Positions 47,607 through 57,349 of a DNA stretch of 64,000 nt are shown here, piece by piece. The notes below the pieces were generated by a model, which was not told the DNA's origin, did no database searches, and saw nothing but the letters and a program-made list of their open reading frames with translations. Positions within the stretch are counted from its first letter, which is position 1, and every line of letters begins with the position of its first letter. Position numbers and translations under genes: made by a program. This DNA comes from Hoeflea sp. (GTDB lineage Bacteria > Pseudomonadota > Alphaproteobacteria > Rhizobiales > Rhizobiaceae): positions 372,001 through 436,000 of the forward strand of contig NZ_NVXQ01000001.1 of assembly GCF_002733955.1 (NCBI RefSeq), written 5' to 3'.

Positions 47607-48359
47607 AACCTGCCTGTCTGTCCACCGTGTATCGGAAAAATCGGCTACTGGAAGTGCCGCTTTGACGTCGGATCCGTCGATCAGCATGTCTGGCCCGGCA
47701 ACCGCCTCGAGCGCCTTCAGATCTGTGATGATGATGCGCATGCCATCGGTGGCGACGCCATCGGATTGAAGCGACTTGATCGCGCGTGAAAAGTTCTCCG
47801 GCGTCATGCCGAGATAGGACGCCAGCAACCGTTTTTCGATCGGCAGGGTAAAGCTGGCCGCATTGCAGGCCACTCTTGACTGCCCGCAAATATAGGCGGC
47901 GACCCGTTCCCTGGACGTGCGCAGCTTGAGGCTTTTGGCGTGACGCACCACCGAGCGGTAGCAACTGGCCAGCTCGCTGATCGTTGACATTGCGAAATCG
48001 GGGTCGATCCTAAACGTCGCCCGCAGATCCTTGGCAGGTATCATCACGATGCGGCATTTCTCGATGGTGCGCGCCGACATCAGATAGGGTGCGTCCTTGA
48101 TACAGGCGGCGAGGATGAAGCTCGAAACCGGCCGCACAACCGCCATTGTGGTCTCGCGTTCACGCCAGCCCGAAAACAGTTCCACCGTGCCTTCCATGAC
48201 CACATGCAGAAAGTCGGCAGGCTCGCCCTGGCGGATCATTTCCAGCTGTGCGGGAAAACTCTGCGCATAGGCCGCCTGGGTCAGCGTTTCGAAATTCTCC
48301 TCAGCCATATCCCGGAACAGCGGCAGTTTGCGAATCTCGGGTTTGTCTTCATCCCGCAT
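47595..48359 (-). CDS. Crp/Fnr family regulator without iron-sulfur cysteines (NarR/DNR-like)
   Basis: A 254-residue regulator with an N-terminal cyclic-nucleotide-type beta-barrel (about 15-125, with FPAQLEMIRQGEPADFLHVV) and a C-terminal winged helix (about 150-225, with LASYLGMTPENFSRAIKSL as recognition region). The N-terminal cysteine cluster of FNR is missing, so oxygen sensing through [4Fe-4S] is unlikely; nitrite, nitric oxide or heme sensing as in NarR or DNR fits better. ATG 48359 follows GGGGAG; the frame is open to 48395. It diverges from narK, and two FNR-type boxes lie between them. Confidence 0.83.
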   Translation of the reverse strand: MRDEDKPEIRKLPLFRDMAEENFETLTQAAYAQSFPAQLEMIRQGEPADFLHVVMEGTVELFSGWRERETTMAVVRPVSSFILAACIKDAPYLMSARTIEKCRIVMIPAKDLRATFRIDPDFAMSTISELASCYRSVVRHAKSLKLRTSRERVAAYICGQSRVACNAASFTLPIEKRLLASYLGMTPENFSRAIKSLQSDGVATDGMRIIITDLKALEAVAGPDMLIDGSDVKAALPVADFSDTRWTDRQVKSS

Positions 48360-48421
48360 GCCGTGTCTCCCCTCCGATATGCCGACCACGGGCAATCTAC
48401 TGACAATCTTCGCAGCGCGAC

Positions 48422-48435
48422 TTGATATTTATCAA
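48422..48435. promoter_or_regulatory. Perfect FNR/NNR-type box
   Basis: TTGATATTTATCAA at 48422-48435 matches the consensus TTGAT-N4-ATCAA in all ten positions. It is 63 bp from the regulator start and 200 bp from narK, so it could serve the regulator gene, narK, or both. Confidence 0.8.
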
Positions 48436-48514
48436 ATGGCCCATTGATCAATTCCTGCCCGAAAAATGACCAAAGGCAATTCCGGTTCGATTGGGCCGGA
48501 CCAGGCTGATCCGT

Positions 48515-48528
48515 TTGATCTGTGTCAA
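48515..48528 (+). promoter_or_regulatory. Second FNR/NNR-type box upstream of narK
   Basis: TTGATCTGTGTCAA at 48515-48528 matches nine of ten consensus positions. It lies 107 bp before the narK ATG, leaving room for a class II activated promoter with a leader of about 70 bases. Confidence 0.65.
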
Positions 48529-48634
48529 CGGCGCGCGGTCTCCCGCCGTGAATTTGTGTGTGATCCGGCCCTCACGCCGGCGTCGAAAATACACGTGCGC
48601 AGGGGTTGCCTGCGCCGCCACGCGGAGACACACA

Positions 48635-51358
48635 ATGCTGGAAAAGGTGAATGTACCCGACAGTGAACGCACCCGTGCTCTTGGATTGAGCACGATCGCG
48701 TTTACCGCCTGTTTTGCGGTCTGGACCATCTTCTCGATCATCGGAATCGAGATCAAGGCGGAGCTGGGGCTGACCGAGTTCCAGTTCGGCCTGCTGGTCG
48801 CCACCCCCATTCTCACCGGGTCGCTGAGCCGGTTGATCCTCGGTGTCTGGACCGAGAAATATGGCGGACGCATCGTCTTCACCTCGCAGATGCTGCTGAC
48901 CGCGGCGGCAACCTGGATGCTCACCTGGGCCAATTCCTACACGATGTATCTCATTGCGGCGCTCGGCATCGGCCTTGCGGGCGGATCGTTCATCATCGGC
49001 GTGGCTTACGTCTCGCGCTGGTATGATGCGGGCCGGCAGGGCACGGCGCTGGGGATTTTCGGAGCCGGCAATGTCGGCGCTGCGGTCACCAAATTCGTCG
49101 CGCCCTTCATCATGGTGGCCTATGGCTGGCATGGCGTCGCCCATGTCTGGGCCGCGGGCCTGGCGCTGATGGCGGTGATCTTCTTTGTCTTTGCCAAGGA
49201 CGATCCGACGCTGGTGGCACAACGCAAGTCCGGGCGGAAATCGCCTTCGCTGGCCGAGCAGTTCGCGCCGCTGAAGAACCTGCAGGTGTGGCGCTTCTCG
49301 CTCTACTATTTCTTTGTCTTCGGCGCCTTCGTCGCGCTGGCGCTGTGGATGCCGCATTATCTGGTCGACGTCTACGGTCTGGACATACGCACGGCCGGCA
49401 TGTCGGCTGCAGCCTTCTCGCTGTCGGCATCTCTGTTCCGCGCCTATGGCGGGCATCTCTCCGACCGGTTCGGGGCGCGGGCGGTGATGTACTGGACCTT
49501 CGGCTTCTCGCTGGTCCTGTTGTTCATGCTGTCCTATCCGCCGACCGACTATCTGATTCAGGGCAAGGACGGCCCGATCGCCTTTACCACCGAGATGGGT
49601 CAGTGGCCCTTTGTCATCACGCTATTCGTGCTCGGCTTCTTCATGAGCCTGGGCAAGGCTGCGGTGTTCAAGCATATCCCGGTCTATTATCCCAACCATG
49701 TTGGTGCCGTGGGCGGCCTGGTCGGCATGATCGGCGGGCTTGGCGGTTTCGTTCTGCCAATCAGCTTCGGCGCCCTGCTCGACCTCACAGGCATCTACAC
49801 CAGCTGTTTTGCGCTGCTGTTCGTCATCGTTGCAATATCGCTGGCCTGGATGCACCTGTCGATCCGCGCCATGGAGCAGGCTGCCCACGGTCCGGCCCTT
49901 GGACGCTTGCCGCAGCTGCCGGAAATGCAGGACATCCACGATCCAGAGCGGGTCGCGCAAACCCGTGTGCTGCAGGAGTGGAAGCCCGAGGACAAGACCT
50001 TCTGGGAGAGCAAGGGCCGCGCCATCGCCCGCCGCAACCTGTGGATCTCGATCCCGGCGCTGCTGCTGGCCTTCTCGGTCTGGATGGTCTGGTCGGTCGT
50101 GGTGGCGCGGCTGCCGGCGATTGGTTTCGACTTCACCCAGGGCCAATTGTTCTGGCTGGCGGCCTTGCCTGGCCTGTCGGGCGCGACCTTGCGGATCTTC
50201 TACAGCTTCATGGTGCCGATCTTCGGTGGCCGGTTGTGGACGACGATTTCCACCGCATCGCTGCTCTTGCCCGCACTGGGAATCGGCTACGCGGTGCAGA
50301 GCCCGGAAACGCCTTACCTGATCTTCCTCGTTCTGGCGCTGTTGTGCGGTTTCGGCGGTGGCAACTTCGCCTCGTCGATGGCCAACATCGCCTTCTTCTA
50401 TCCGAAGGCCGAAAAGGGCAATGCACTGGCCTTGAACGCAGGTCTGGGCAATCTCGGCGTCTCGGTGATGCAGTTCGCTGTGCCGCTTGTGATTACTGCC
50501 GGCGTCTTCGGGGCCATGGGCGGGCAACCGCAAGCCCTGTCGGATGGCGGGCAATTGTGGATGCAGAACGCGGGCTTCATCTGGGTGCCCTTCATCATCG
50601 CCGCCACCATCGCCGCCTGGCTCGGCATGAACGACATCGCCGATGCCAAGGCAAGCTTCAAGGAACAGGCGATCATCTTCAGCCGCAAGCACAACTGGAT
50701 CATGTGCGTGCTCTACACCGGCACCTTCGGCAGCTTCATCGGTTATTCCGCCGGTTTCCCGTTGTTGACCAAGCTGCAGTTCCCTGAGGTCAATGCGTTG
50801 CAGTTCGTGTTCCTCGGCCCGCTTGTGGGGGCGCTGTCACGCGCCGCGACAGGATGGATCTCCGACAAGTTCGGCGGCGGAAGGGTCACCTTCTGGACCT
50901 TCCTTGGAATGATCGCTGCCGTGTTCGGAGTGATCTTCTTCCTGGGCATCAAGGAGCAGCCGGGCGCGTTCTGGGGATTTTTCTCCTGCTTCATGGCGCT
51001 GTTCTTCCTCACCGGAGTGGGCAATGCGTCAACCTTCCAGATGATCCCGGTCATCATGGCGCGCGAGGTTCCGCGTCTTATGAAGGAGTTGAAGGGCGAC
51101 GAACTGCAGAAGCAGGCCGGTCGCGAGAGTGCGGCGATCATCGCCTTTACCTCGGCCATCGCTGCCTACGGCGCATTCTTCATCCCGAAAGCCTACGGCA
51201 CCTCGATTGCCATGACCGGCGGACCGGTGGCGGCACTTTGGGGTTTCCTCGCCTTCTACCTGATCTGCGCGGTGCTGACCTGGGCCTTCTACACAAGACC
51301 CGGCGGGCTTCTGTTCGAAGTCGAACGCAATGTTGCCGCCACGCCCGTCACAGCCTGA
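48635..51358 (+). CDS. narK: Fused NarK1-NarK2 nitrate/nitrite transporter
   Basis: A 907-residue inner-membrane protein made of two major-facilitator transporters in tandem, as in the Paracoccus NarK fusion where the first half is a nitrate-proton symporter and the second a nitrate/nitrite antiporter. First half, about residues 15-440, has GAGNVGAAVTKFVAP and GMIGGLGGFVLPI (nitrate signature regions). A hydrophilic link at about 440-510 leads to the second half, with GFGGGNFASSMANIAFF and GLGNLGVSVMQFAVP. ATG 48635 is chosen from the hydrophobic start and the CGGAGA site; the frame is open further up. narG follows 17 bp later. Confidence 0.92.
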   Translation: MLEKVNVPDSERTRALGLSTIAFTACFAVWTIFSIIGIEIKAELGLTEFQFGLLVATPILTGSLSRLILGVWTEKYGGRIVFTSQMLLTAAATWMLTWANSYTMYLIAALGIGLAGGSFIIGVAYVSRWYDAGRQGTALGIFGAGNVGAAVTKFVAPFIMVAYGWHGVAHVWAAGLALMAVIFFVFAKDDPTLVAQRKSGRKSPSLAEQFAPLKNLQVWRFSLYYFFVFGAFVALALWMPHYLVDVYGLDIRTAGMSAAAFSLSASLFRAYGGHLSDRFGARAVMYWTFGFSLVLLFMLSYPPTDYLIQGKDGPIAFTTEMGQWPFVITLFVLGFFMSLGKAAVFKHIPVYYPNHVGAVGGLVGMIGGLGGFVLPISFGALLDLTGIYTSCFALLFVIVAISLAWMHLSIRAMEQAAHGPALGRLPQLPEMQDIHDPERVAQTRVLQEWKPEDKTFWESKGRAIARRNLWISIPALLLAFSVWMVWSVVVARLPAIGFDFTQGQLFWLAALPGLSGATLRIFYSFMVPIFGGRLWTTISTASLLLPALGIGYAVQSPETPYLIFLVLALLCGFGGGNFASSMANIAFFYPKAEKGNALALNAGLGNLGVSVMQFAVPLVITAGVFGAMGGQPQALSDGGQLWMQNAGFIWVPFIIAATIAAWLGMNDIADAKASFKEQAIIFSRKHNWIMCVLYTGTFGSFIGYSAGFPLLTKLQFPEVNALQFVFLGPLVGALSRAATGWISDKFGGGRVTFWTFLGMIAAVFGVIFFLGIKEQPGAFWGFFSCFMALFFLTGVGNASTFQMIPVIMAREVPRLMKELKGDELQKQAGRESAAIIAFTSAIAAYGAFFIPKAYGTSIAMTGGPVAALWGFLAFYLICAVLTWAFYTRPGGLLFEVERNVAATPVTA

Positions 51359-51375
51359 CCTGAAAGGAAAACAAG

Positions 51376-54300
51376 ATGAGCCATTTGCTCGACAGACTGA
51401 ATTTCTTCGCCAGCAAGCGCGTCGATACATTCTCGGACGGTCATGGTGAAACCACCATCGAGAACCGCGACTGGGAGGACGTCTACCGCAAGCGCTGGCA
51501 GCACGACAAGATCGTGCGCTCGACCCACGGGGTGAACTGCACAGGGTCCTGCTCCTGGAAGATCTACGTCAAATCCGGCGTCGTCACCTGGGAAACGCAG
51601 CAGACCGATTACCCGCGTACCCGGCCGGAATTGCCCAACCACGAACCACGCGGCTGTGCCCGGGGCGCCAGCTACAGCTGGTATCTCTATTCGGCCAACC
51701 GGGTGAAAACGCCGCTGGTGCGGTCGCGACTGATGAAGATGTGGCGCAAGCTGCGGGAAACCCAGTCGCCGGTTCAAGCCTGGACCACGATCCAGTCGGA
51801 CCCGGCCATGCGCGCAGACTACGTGACCAAGCGCGGCAAGGGCGGCTTTGTCCGGGCGTCATGGGACGAGGCCACGGAAATCACTGCCGCGGCCAACGCC
51901 TATACCGCAAAAAAATACGGCCCGGACCGGGTCTTCGGCTTCTCGCCGATCCCGGCCATGTCGATGGTCTCCTATGCCGCAGGAACACGTTACCTGAGCC
52001 TGCTCGGCGGCACCTGCATGTCGTTTTACGACTGGTATTGCGACCTGCCGCCGGCCTCGCCACAGACTTGGGGCGAGCAGACCGACGTGCCGGAATCAGC
52101 TGACTGGTACAATGCCGGCTTTCTCATCTTGTGGGGCTCGAACGTGCCGCAGACGCGCACGCCGGATGCGCATTTTTACACCGAGGCCCGTTACCGCGGC
52201 ACCAAGTCGGCGGTGATCTGCCCGGACTATTCCGAGGCCTCGAAATTCTCCGACATCTGGCTCAACGCCAAGCAGGGCACCGACGCGGCGCTCGGCATGG
52301 CTTTCGGCCACGTCATCCTGCGGGAATTCCACCTCGACCGTCAGGCCGAGTATTTCGAGGATTACTGCCGCAAATATTCCGACATGCCGATGCTGGTGCA
52401 GCTCGACAAGCGCGGCGGCTCCTACATTCCGGGCCGGCAGCTGCGCGCCTCCGACTTTGCAAAGAAGCTGGGCCAGACCAACAATCCCGACTGGAAGACG
52501 GTCGGGATCGACGAGGCCACCGGCAACGTGGTGGTTCCCAATGGCTCGATCGGTTTCCGCTGGGGCGAACATGGCGACTGGAACCTCGAGGAGAAGGCCG
52601 GCGGAGAAACAGTCAAGCTGCGGATGAGCCAGATCCTCGATAGCGATCACGATACGGTTGTCGGCGTCGAGTTTCCCTATTTCGGCGGCGCTGCCACCAA
52701 TGGGTTCGAAGTCTGCGATCATCCCGATGTGCTGACCCGCAACGTGCCGGTGAAGAAGATCAGGCTGGCCAATGGCAAGATCGCCATGGTCGCTACCGTG
52801 TTTGACCTGTTCTGCGCCAATTACAGCCTCGACCGGGGGCTGGGCGGCGGCAATGTCGCCAGGTCCTACGATGACGATGTGCCGTTCACCCCGGCCTGGG
52901 CGGAAAAGATCACCGGCGTCCGCCGCGACAAGATCATCCAGGTGGCGCGCGAATTCGCCGACAATGCCGAAAAGACCAATGGCAAGTCGATGGTGATCAT
53001 CGGTGCTGCGATGAACCACTGGTACCACATGGACATGAACTACCGCGCCGTCATCAACATGCTGGTGATGTGCGGTTGCGTCGGCCAGTCCGGCGGTGGC
53101 TGGGCGCATTATGTCGGCCAGGAAAAACTCAGGCCGCAGACCGGCTGGACCCCGCTGGCCTTCGCCCTCGACTGGGCCCGCCCGCCACGCCACATGAACT
53201 CGACATCGGCCTGGTATGCCCATACCGACCAGTGGCGCTACGAGACGGTGACAGCGGCGGAGATCCTGTCGCCGACAGCGCCGGAAGGCGACTGGAAGAC
53301 GCTGAGCCTGATCGACTACAACATCCGTGCCGAACGGATGGGCTGGCTGCCATCCGCGCCGCAGCTCAAGACCAACCCGTTGGAGGTTGGCCGCGCCGTC
53401 AAGGCCTCGGGCAAGGAGGCTGCGGCCTATGTCGCGGAGAAGCTCAAGTCGGGCGAGCTGGAAATGTCGTGCGAGGATCCGGACGCACCGGAAAACTGGC
53501 CGCGCAACCTGTTCGTCTGGCGCTCCAACCTGCTCGGCTCCTCCGGCAAGGGGCACGAGTATTTCCTAAAGCATTTGCTCGGCACCGATCACGGCGTCCA
53601 GGGCAAGGATCTTGGCGAGGAGGGCCGGCAGAAGCCGGTTGAGGCCAAGTGGCATGACCAGGCGCCGGAAGGAAAACTCGACCTTCTGGTGACCATCGAC
53701 TTCCGCATGTCGACGACTGCGGTCTACGCCGACATCGTGCTGCCCACGGCGAGCTGGTACGAAAAGGACGACATGAACACGTCCGACATGCACCCGTTCA
53801 TTCATCCGCTGCAGGCGGCAGTCGACCCGGCCTACGAGAGCAAGACAGACTGGGAGATCTTCAAGGCGATCGCCAAAAAATTCTCGGAGGTCTCGCCGGA
53901 AATCCTCGGCGTCGAAACCGACGTGGTGCAGCTTGCCCTGCACCACGACACGCCGTCGGAACTGGCGCAGCCCGAAGTGCTTGACTGGAAGCAGGACGAA
54001 TGCGAGCTCATTCCGGGCAAGACCGCGCCGGCCTATATCGCGATTGAACGCGACTATCCCAATATCTACAAGCGCTTCACTTCGCTGGGGCCGTTGATGG
54101 ACAAGGTCGGCAATGGCGGCAAGGGGATCACCTGGGACACCAAGACCGAGGTCCACCACCTCAAGGCGCTCAACGGCACCGTGACGGAGGAGGGAGCTTC
54201 CCAGGGGCTGGCAAAGATCGAGACAGCCATCGATGCCTGCGAGGTCATCCTGATGCTGGCGCCCGAAACCAATGGCGAAGTCGCGGTCAAGGCCTGGGAT

Positions 54301-55122
54301 GCGCTGGGCAAGCACACCGGTATCGATCACCGGCATCTGGCCGCAGCCAAGGAAGACGAGAAGATCCGCTTCCGAGACATTGCCGCCCAGCCGCGCAAGA
54401 TCATCTCGTCGCCAACCTGGTCGGGGATCGAGAGCGAGGAGGTCTGCTACAATGCCGGTTACACCAATGTGCACGAGCTGATCCCCTGGCGCACGGTTTC
54501 CGGCCGCCAGCAGCTCTACCAGGATCACAAGTGGATGCAGGCATTCGGCGAGTTCTTCGTCACCTGGCGTCCACCGGTGGATCTGAAAACAACAGGGACG
54601 GATATCAATCTCTCCGAGCGCGATGGTGAACCGCATGTGGTGCTCAACTTCATCACGCCGCACCAGAAATGGGGCATCCACTCAACCTATTCGGACAATC
54701 TGATGATGCTGACGCTCAATCGCGGCGGCCCGGTGGTGTGGATTTCCGAGGTCGATGCCCGCGCCGCGGGACTGGTCGATAACGACTGGGTCGAGGTCTA
54801 CAACTCGAACGGTGTGCTGACGGCGCGTGCGGTGGTCAGCCAGCGCATCAAGGAAGGCACGCTGTTCATGTATCACGCGCAGGAAAAGATCGTGAACACG
54901 CCGGGATCGCAGATCACCGGCAAGCGCGGCGGCATCCACAATTCGGTGACCCGCACCACGCTCAAGCCGACCCACATGATCGGCGGCTACGCGCAGCTTT
55001 CCTACGGTTTCAACTACTACGGAACCGTGGGCTCCAACCGCGATGAATTCGTCATCGTCCGCAAAATGAAAAAGGTCGACTGGCTGGATCGCCCGGCCGC
55101 CCAAGTGGAGGCAGCTCAATGA
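51376..55122 (+). CDS. narG: Respiratory nitrate reductase alpha subunit
   Basis: Catalytic molybdenum subunit reducing nitrate to nitrite on the cytoplasmic side, 1248 residues. The N-terminal FS0 iron-sulfur ligands are His51, Cys55, Cys59 and Cys94 in STHGVNCTGSCSWK and EPRGCARG, one residue offset from E. coli. The molybdenum aspartate is in RTPDAHFYTEARYRG (around residue 260). No Tat signal, as expected for NarG. Ribosome site AAAGGAAA precedes the ATG. The stop overlaps narH by four bases. Confidence 0.97.
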   Translation: MSHLLDRLNFFASKRVDTFSDGHGETTIENRDWEDVYRKRWQHDKIVRSTHGVNCTGSCSWKIYVKSGVVTWETQQTDYPRTRPELPNHEPRGCARGASYSWYLYSANRVKTPLVRSRLMKMWRKLRETQSPVQAWTTIQSDPAMRADYVTKRGKGGFVRASWDEATEITAAANAYTAKKYGPDRVFGFSPIPAMSMVSYAAGTRYLSLLGGTCMSFYDWYCDLPPASPQTWGEQTDVPESADWYNAGFLILWGSNVPQTRTPDAHFYTEARYRGTKSAVICPDYSEASKFSDIWLNAKQGTDAALGMAFGHVILREFHLDRQAEYFEDYCRKYSDMPMLVQLDKRGGSYIPGRQLRASDFAKKLGQTNNPDWKTVGIDEATGNVVVPNGSIGFRWGEHGDWNLEEKAGGETVKLRMSQILDSDHDTVVGVEFPYFGGAATNGFEVCDHPDVLTRNVPVKKIRLANGKIAMVATVFDLFCANYSLDRGLGGGNVARSYDDDVPFTPAWAEKITGVRRDKIIQVAREFADNAEKTNGKSMVIIGAAMNHWYHMDMNYRAVINMLVMCGCVGQSGGGWAHYVGQEKLRPQTGWTPLAFALDWARPPRHMNSTSAWYAHTDQWRYETVTAAEILSPTAPEGDWKTLSLIDYNIRAERMGWLPSAPQLKTNPLEVGRAVKASGKEAAAYVAEKLKSGELEMSCEDPDAPENWPRNLFVWRSNLLGSSGKGHEYFLKHLLGTDHGVQGKDLGEEGRQKPVEAKWHDQAPEGKLDLLVTIDFRMSTTAVYADIVLPTASWYEKDDMNTSDMHPFIHPLQAAVDPAYESKTDWEIFKAIAKKFSEVSPEILGVETDVVQLALHHDTPSELAQPEVLDWKQDECELIPGKTAPAYIAIERDYPNIYKRFTSLGPLMDKVGNGGKGITWDTKTEVHHLKALNGTVTEEGASQGLAKIETAIDACEVILMLAPETNGEVAVKAWDALGKHTGIDHRHLAAAKEDEKIRFRDIAAQPRKIISSPTWSGIESEEVCYNAGYTNVHELIPWRTVSGRQQLYQDHKWMQAFGEFFVTWRPPVDLKTTGTDINLSERDGEPHVVLNFITPHQKWGIHSTYSDNLMMLTLNRGGPVVWISEVDARAAGLVDNDWVEVYNSNGVLTARAVVSQRIKEGTLFMYHAQEKIVNTPGSQITGKRGGIHNSVTRTTLKPTHMIGGYAQLSYGFNYYGTVGSNRDEFVIVRKMKKVDWLDRPAAQVEAAQ

Positions 55123-56642
55123 AAGTCCGCGCTCAAATCGGCATGGTGCTCAATCTCGATAAATGCATCGGGTGCCACACCTGCTCCGTCACCTGCAAGA
55201 ATGTCTGGACCAGCCGGGAAGGCGTCGAGTACGCCTGGTTCAACAATGTCGAAACCAAGCCCGGCATCGGTTATCCCAAGGACTGGGAAAACCAGAAGCG
55301 CTGGAACGGCGGCTGGACCCGGACCAAATCCGGCAAGCTGCAGCCCAAACAGGGCGGCAAGTGGCGGATCCTGGCCAATATCTTCGCCAATCCGGACCTG
55401 CCGGAAATCGACGATTTCTATGAGCCGTTCGATTTCGATTACGACCACCTGAAATCGGCGGCGGAGATGGAAGCGTTTCCGACGGCACGGCCGCGCTCGA
55501 AAATCTCCGGCGAACGGATGGAGAAGATCGAGTGGGGCCCGAACTGGGAGGAAATCCTCGGTGGCGAATTCTCCAAGCGCAGCCAGGATTACAACTTCGA
55601 GGGTATCGAGAAGGAAATCTACGGCGAGTACGAAAACACCTTCATGATGTATCTGCCGCGGCTGTGCGAGCACTGCCTCAACCCGGCCTGCGTCGCCTCT
55701 TGCCCCTCCGGTGCGATCTACAAGCGCGAGGACGACGGGGTCGTGCTGATCGACCAGGAAAAATGCCGCGGCTGGCGCATGTGCGTCTCGGGCTGCCCCT
55801 ACAAGAAGATCTACTACAACTGGGAGAGCGGCAAATCGGAAAAATGCACTCTGTGCTATCCGCGCCTGGAATCCGGCCAGCCGACCGTGTGTTCGGAAAC
55901 CTGCGTCGGCCGCATCCGCTATCTCGGCGTGATGCTCTATGATGCCGACAAGATCTCCCAAGCCGCAGCCACCGAGAACGAGAAGGAGCTTTACGACGCC
56001 CAACTCGGCGTGTTCCTTGATCCCAACGACCCGGAGGTGATTGCCGCAGCACGCGCTGAGGGCGTTCCGGAAGACTGGATCAAGGGGGCGCAGAACTCGC
56101 CGATCTGGAAGATGGCGATGGAATGGAAGATCGCCTTTCCGCTGCATCCCGAATACCGCACGCTGCCGATGGTCTGGTATGTGCCGCCGCTGTCGCCGAT
56201 CCAGAATGCGGCCGAAGCGGGCGCTATCGGCACCATCGACAACATGCCGGACGTTCGTTCGCTGCGCATTCCGGTGCGCTATCTTGCCAACATGCTGACC
56301 GCCGGCGACGAGGAACCGGTGGTCGCAGCCCTCGAGCGGATGATGGCGATGCGGGCTTACATGCGCTCGAAGACGGTAGATGGCGTGGTCAATCTCGGCG
56401 TCGCAAACCGCGTTGGGCTGACCCCGCAGCAGATCGACGACATGTACCAGTTGATGGCGATCGCCAATTACGAGGATCGGTTCGTCATTCCGACAACCCA
56501 CCGGGAAATGGTCGAGGATGCCTATGACCTGAAGACCGGTTGCGGCTTCACCGATGGCAATGGCTGCTCGTCAGGCACGTCCACCAGCAAGCTTTTCGGC
56601 GGCGGCAAGAGCTTCCGCTCACCCACGGAGTTCCTGTCATGA
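55119..56642 (+). CDS. narH: Respiratory nitrate reductase beta subunit
   Basis: Electron-transfer subunit of 507 residues with four iron-sulfur clusters. The four cysteine groups are visible: CIGCHTCSVTCKNVW (residues 16-30), CEHCLNPACVASCPSGA (around 184), CRGWRMCVSGCPYKK (around 217), where a tryptophan replaces a cysteine as in the 3Fe-4S site, and CTLCYPRLESG with CSETCVGRIRY (around 244-265). It overlaps narG and narJ by four bases each. Confidence 0.97.
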   Translation: MKVRAQIGMVLNLDKCIGCHTCSVTCKNVWTSREGVEYAWFNNVETKPGIGYPKDWENQKRWNGGWTRTKSGKLQPKQGGKWRILANIFANPDLPEIDDFYEPFDFDYDHLKSAAEMEAFPTARPRSKISGERMEKIEWGPNWEEILGGEFSKRSQDYNFEGIEKEIYGEYENTFMMYLPRLCEHCLNPACVASCPSGAIYKREDDGVVLIDQEKCRGWRMCVSGCPYKKIYYNWESGKSEKCTLCYPRLESGQPTVCSETCVGRIRYLGVMLYDADKISQAAATENEKELYDAQLGVFLDPNDPEVIAAARAEGVPEDWIKGAQNSPIWKMAMEWKIAFPLHPEYRTLPMVWYVPPLSPIQNAAEAGAIGTIDNMPDVRSLRIPVRYLANMLTAGDEEPVVAALERMMAMRAYMRSKTVDGVVNLGVANRVGLTPQQIDDMYQLMAIANYEDRFVIPTTHREMVEDAYDLKTGCGFTDGNGCSSGTSTSKLFGGGKSFRSPTEFLS

Positions 56643-57331
56643 TCCGCACCTTCAAAGCCCTCTCGGCCTTGCTGAGTTATCCTTCCACCGAACTGCAGGA
56701 AACCATCCCGGCGATCGGGGATGTGCTCCGCTCGGAGGCCATCGTGTCAGCCAAGGCGCGCGATGCCATCGAGCCATTGCTGGCCGAGTTCGAGACCGGC
56801 GACATCTTCGACCTGCAGGAGCGCTACGTGCTGCTGTTTGACCGGTCGCGGACACTGTCGCTCAACCTGTTCGAGCACATTCACGGCGAGGGCCGCGACC
56901 GCGGCGGGGCGATGGTCGATCTTCTCGAAACCTACCGCGCCCAGGGATTCGATCTCGTCGCCACCGAACTGCCCGATCATCTGCCGGTGCTGCTCGAGTT
57001 CATCTCGACGCTTTCGCTGGGAGAGGCACTCGAGTTGCTGGCCGATGCCGGTCACATCATCGCAGCACTTGCCGAACGGCTGACCCGGCGCGAGACGCCT
57101 TATGCGTCGGTACTCGTCGCGCTGTCGGAAATCGCCGAAGCATCAATCCAGACCGTAGAAGCCCAGGCGCTGATCGCCGAGAAGGACGACGACCCCGAGG
57201 ATCTCGAGGCGCTCGACGCCGTCTACGAGGAAGCCATGGTGACCTTCGGCCCCGATCCGAACGCCGGTTGCCCGGTCAGCCGCGATATTCTGGCCCGTAT
57301 GGATCAGCCGCTCCGGCCGGCTTCAGCCTGA
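56639..57331 (+). CDS. narJ: Nitrate reductase assembly chaperone
   Basis: Cytoplasmic TorD-type chaperone that holds NarGH until cofactor insertion and membrane docking. The protein is all-helical, 230 residues, beginning MIRTFKALSALLSYPSTELQ with FEHIHGEGRDRGGAMVDLLE around residue 78-97. ATG 56639 overlaps the narH stop; the longer frame lies in narH. narI follows 18 bp later. Confidence 0.94.
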   Translation: MIRTFKALSALLSYPSTELQETIPAIGDVLRSEAIVSAKARDAIEPLLAEFETGDIFDLQERYVLLFDRSRTLSLNLFEHIHGEGRDRGGAMVDLLETYRAQGFDLVATELPDHLPVLLEFISTLSLGEALELLADAGHIIAALAERLTRRETPYASVLVALSEIAEASIQTVEAQALIAEKDDDPEDLEALDAVYEEAMVTFGPDPNAGCPVSRDILARMDQPLRPASA

Positions 57332-57349
57332 CACGAAAGGACGAATACC

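Noticed and set aside
47595-48359. The regulator as a true FNR oxygen sensor.
   Set aside because: The N-terminal cysteine group needed for the [4Fe-4S] cluster is not there.
49622-50692. 356-codon minus-strand frame in narK, and similar ones in narG and narH.
   Set aside because: Antisense shadows of conserved genes, with no ribosome sites or motifs.
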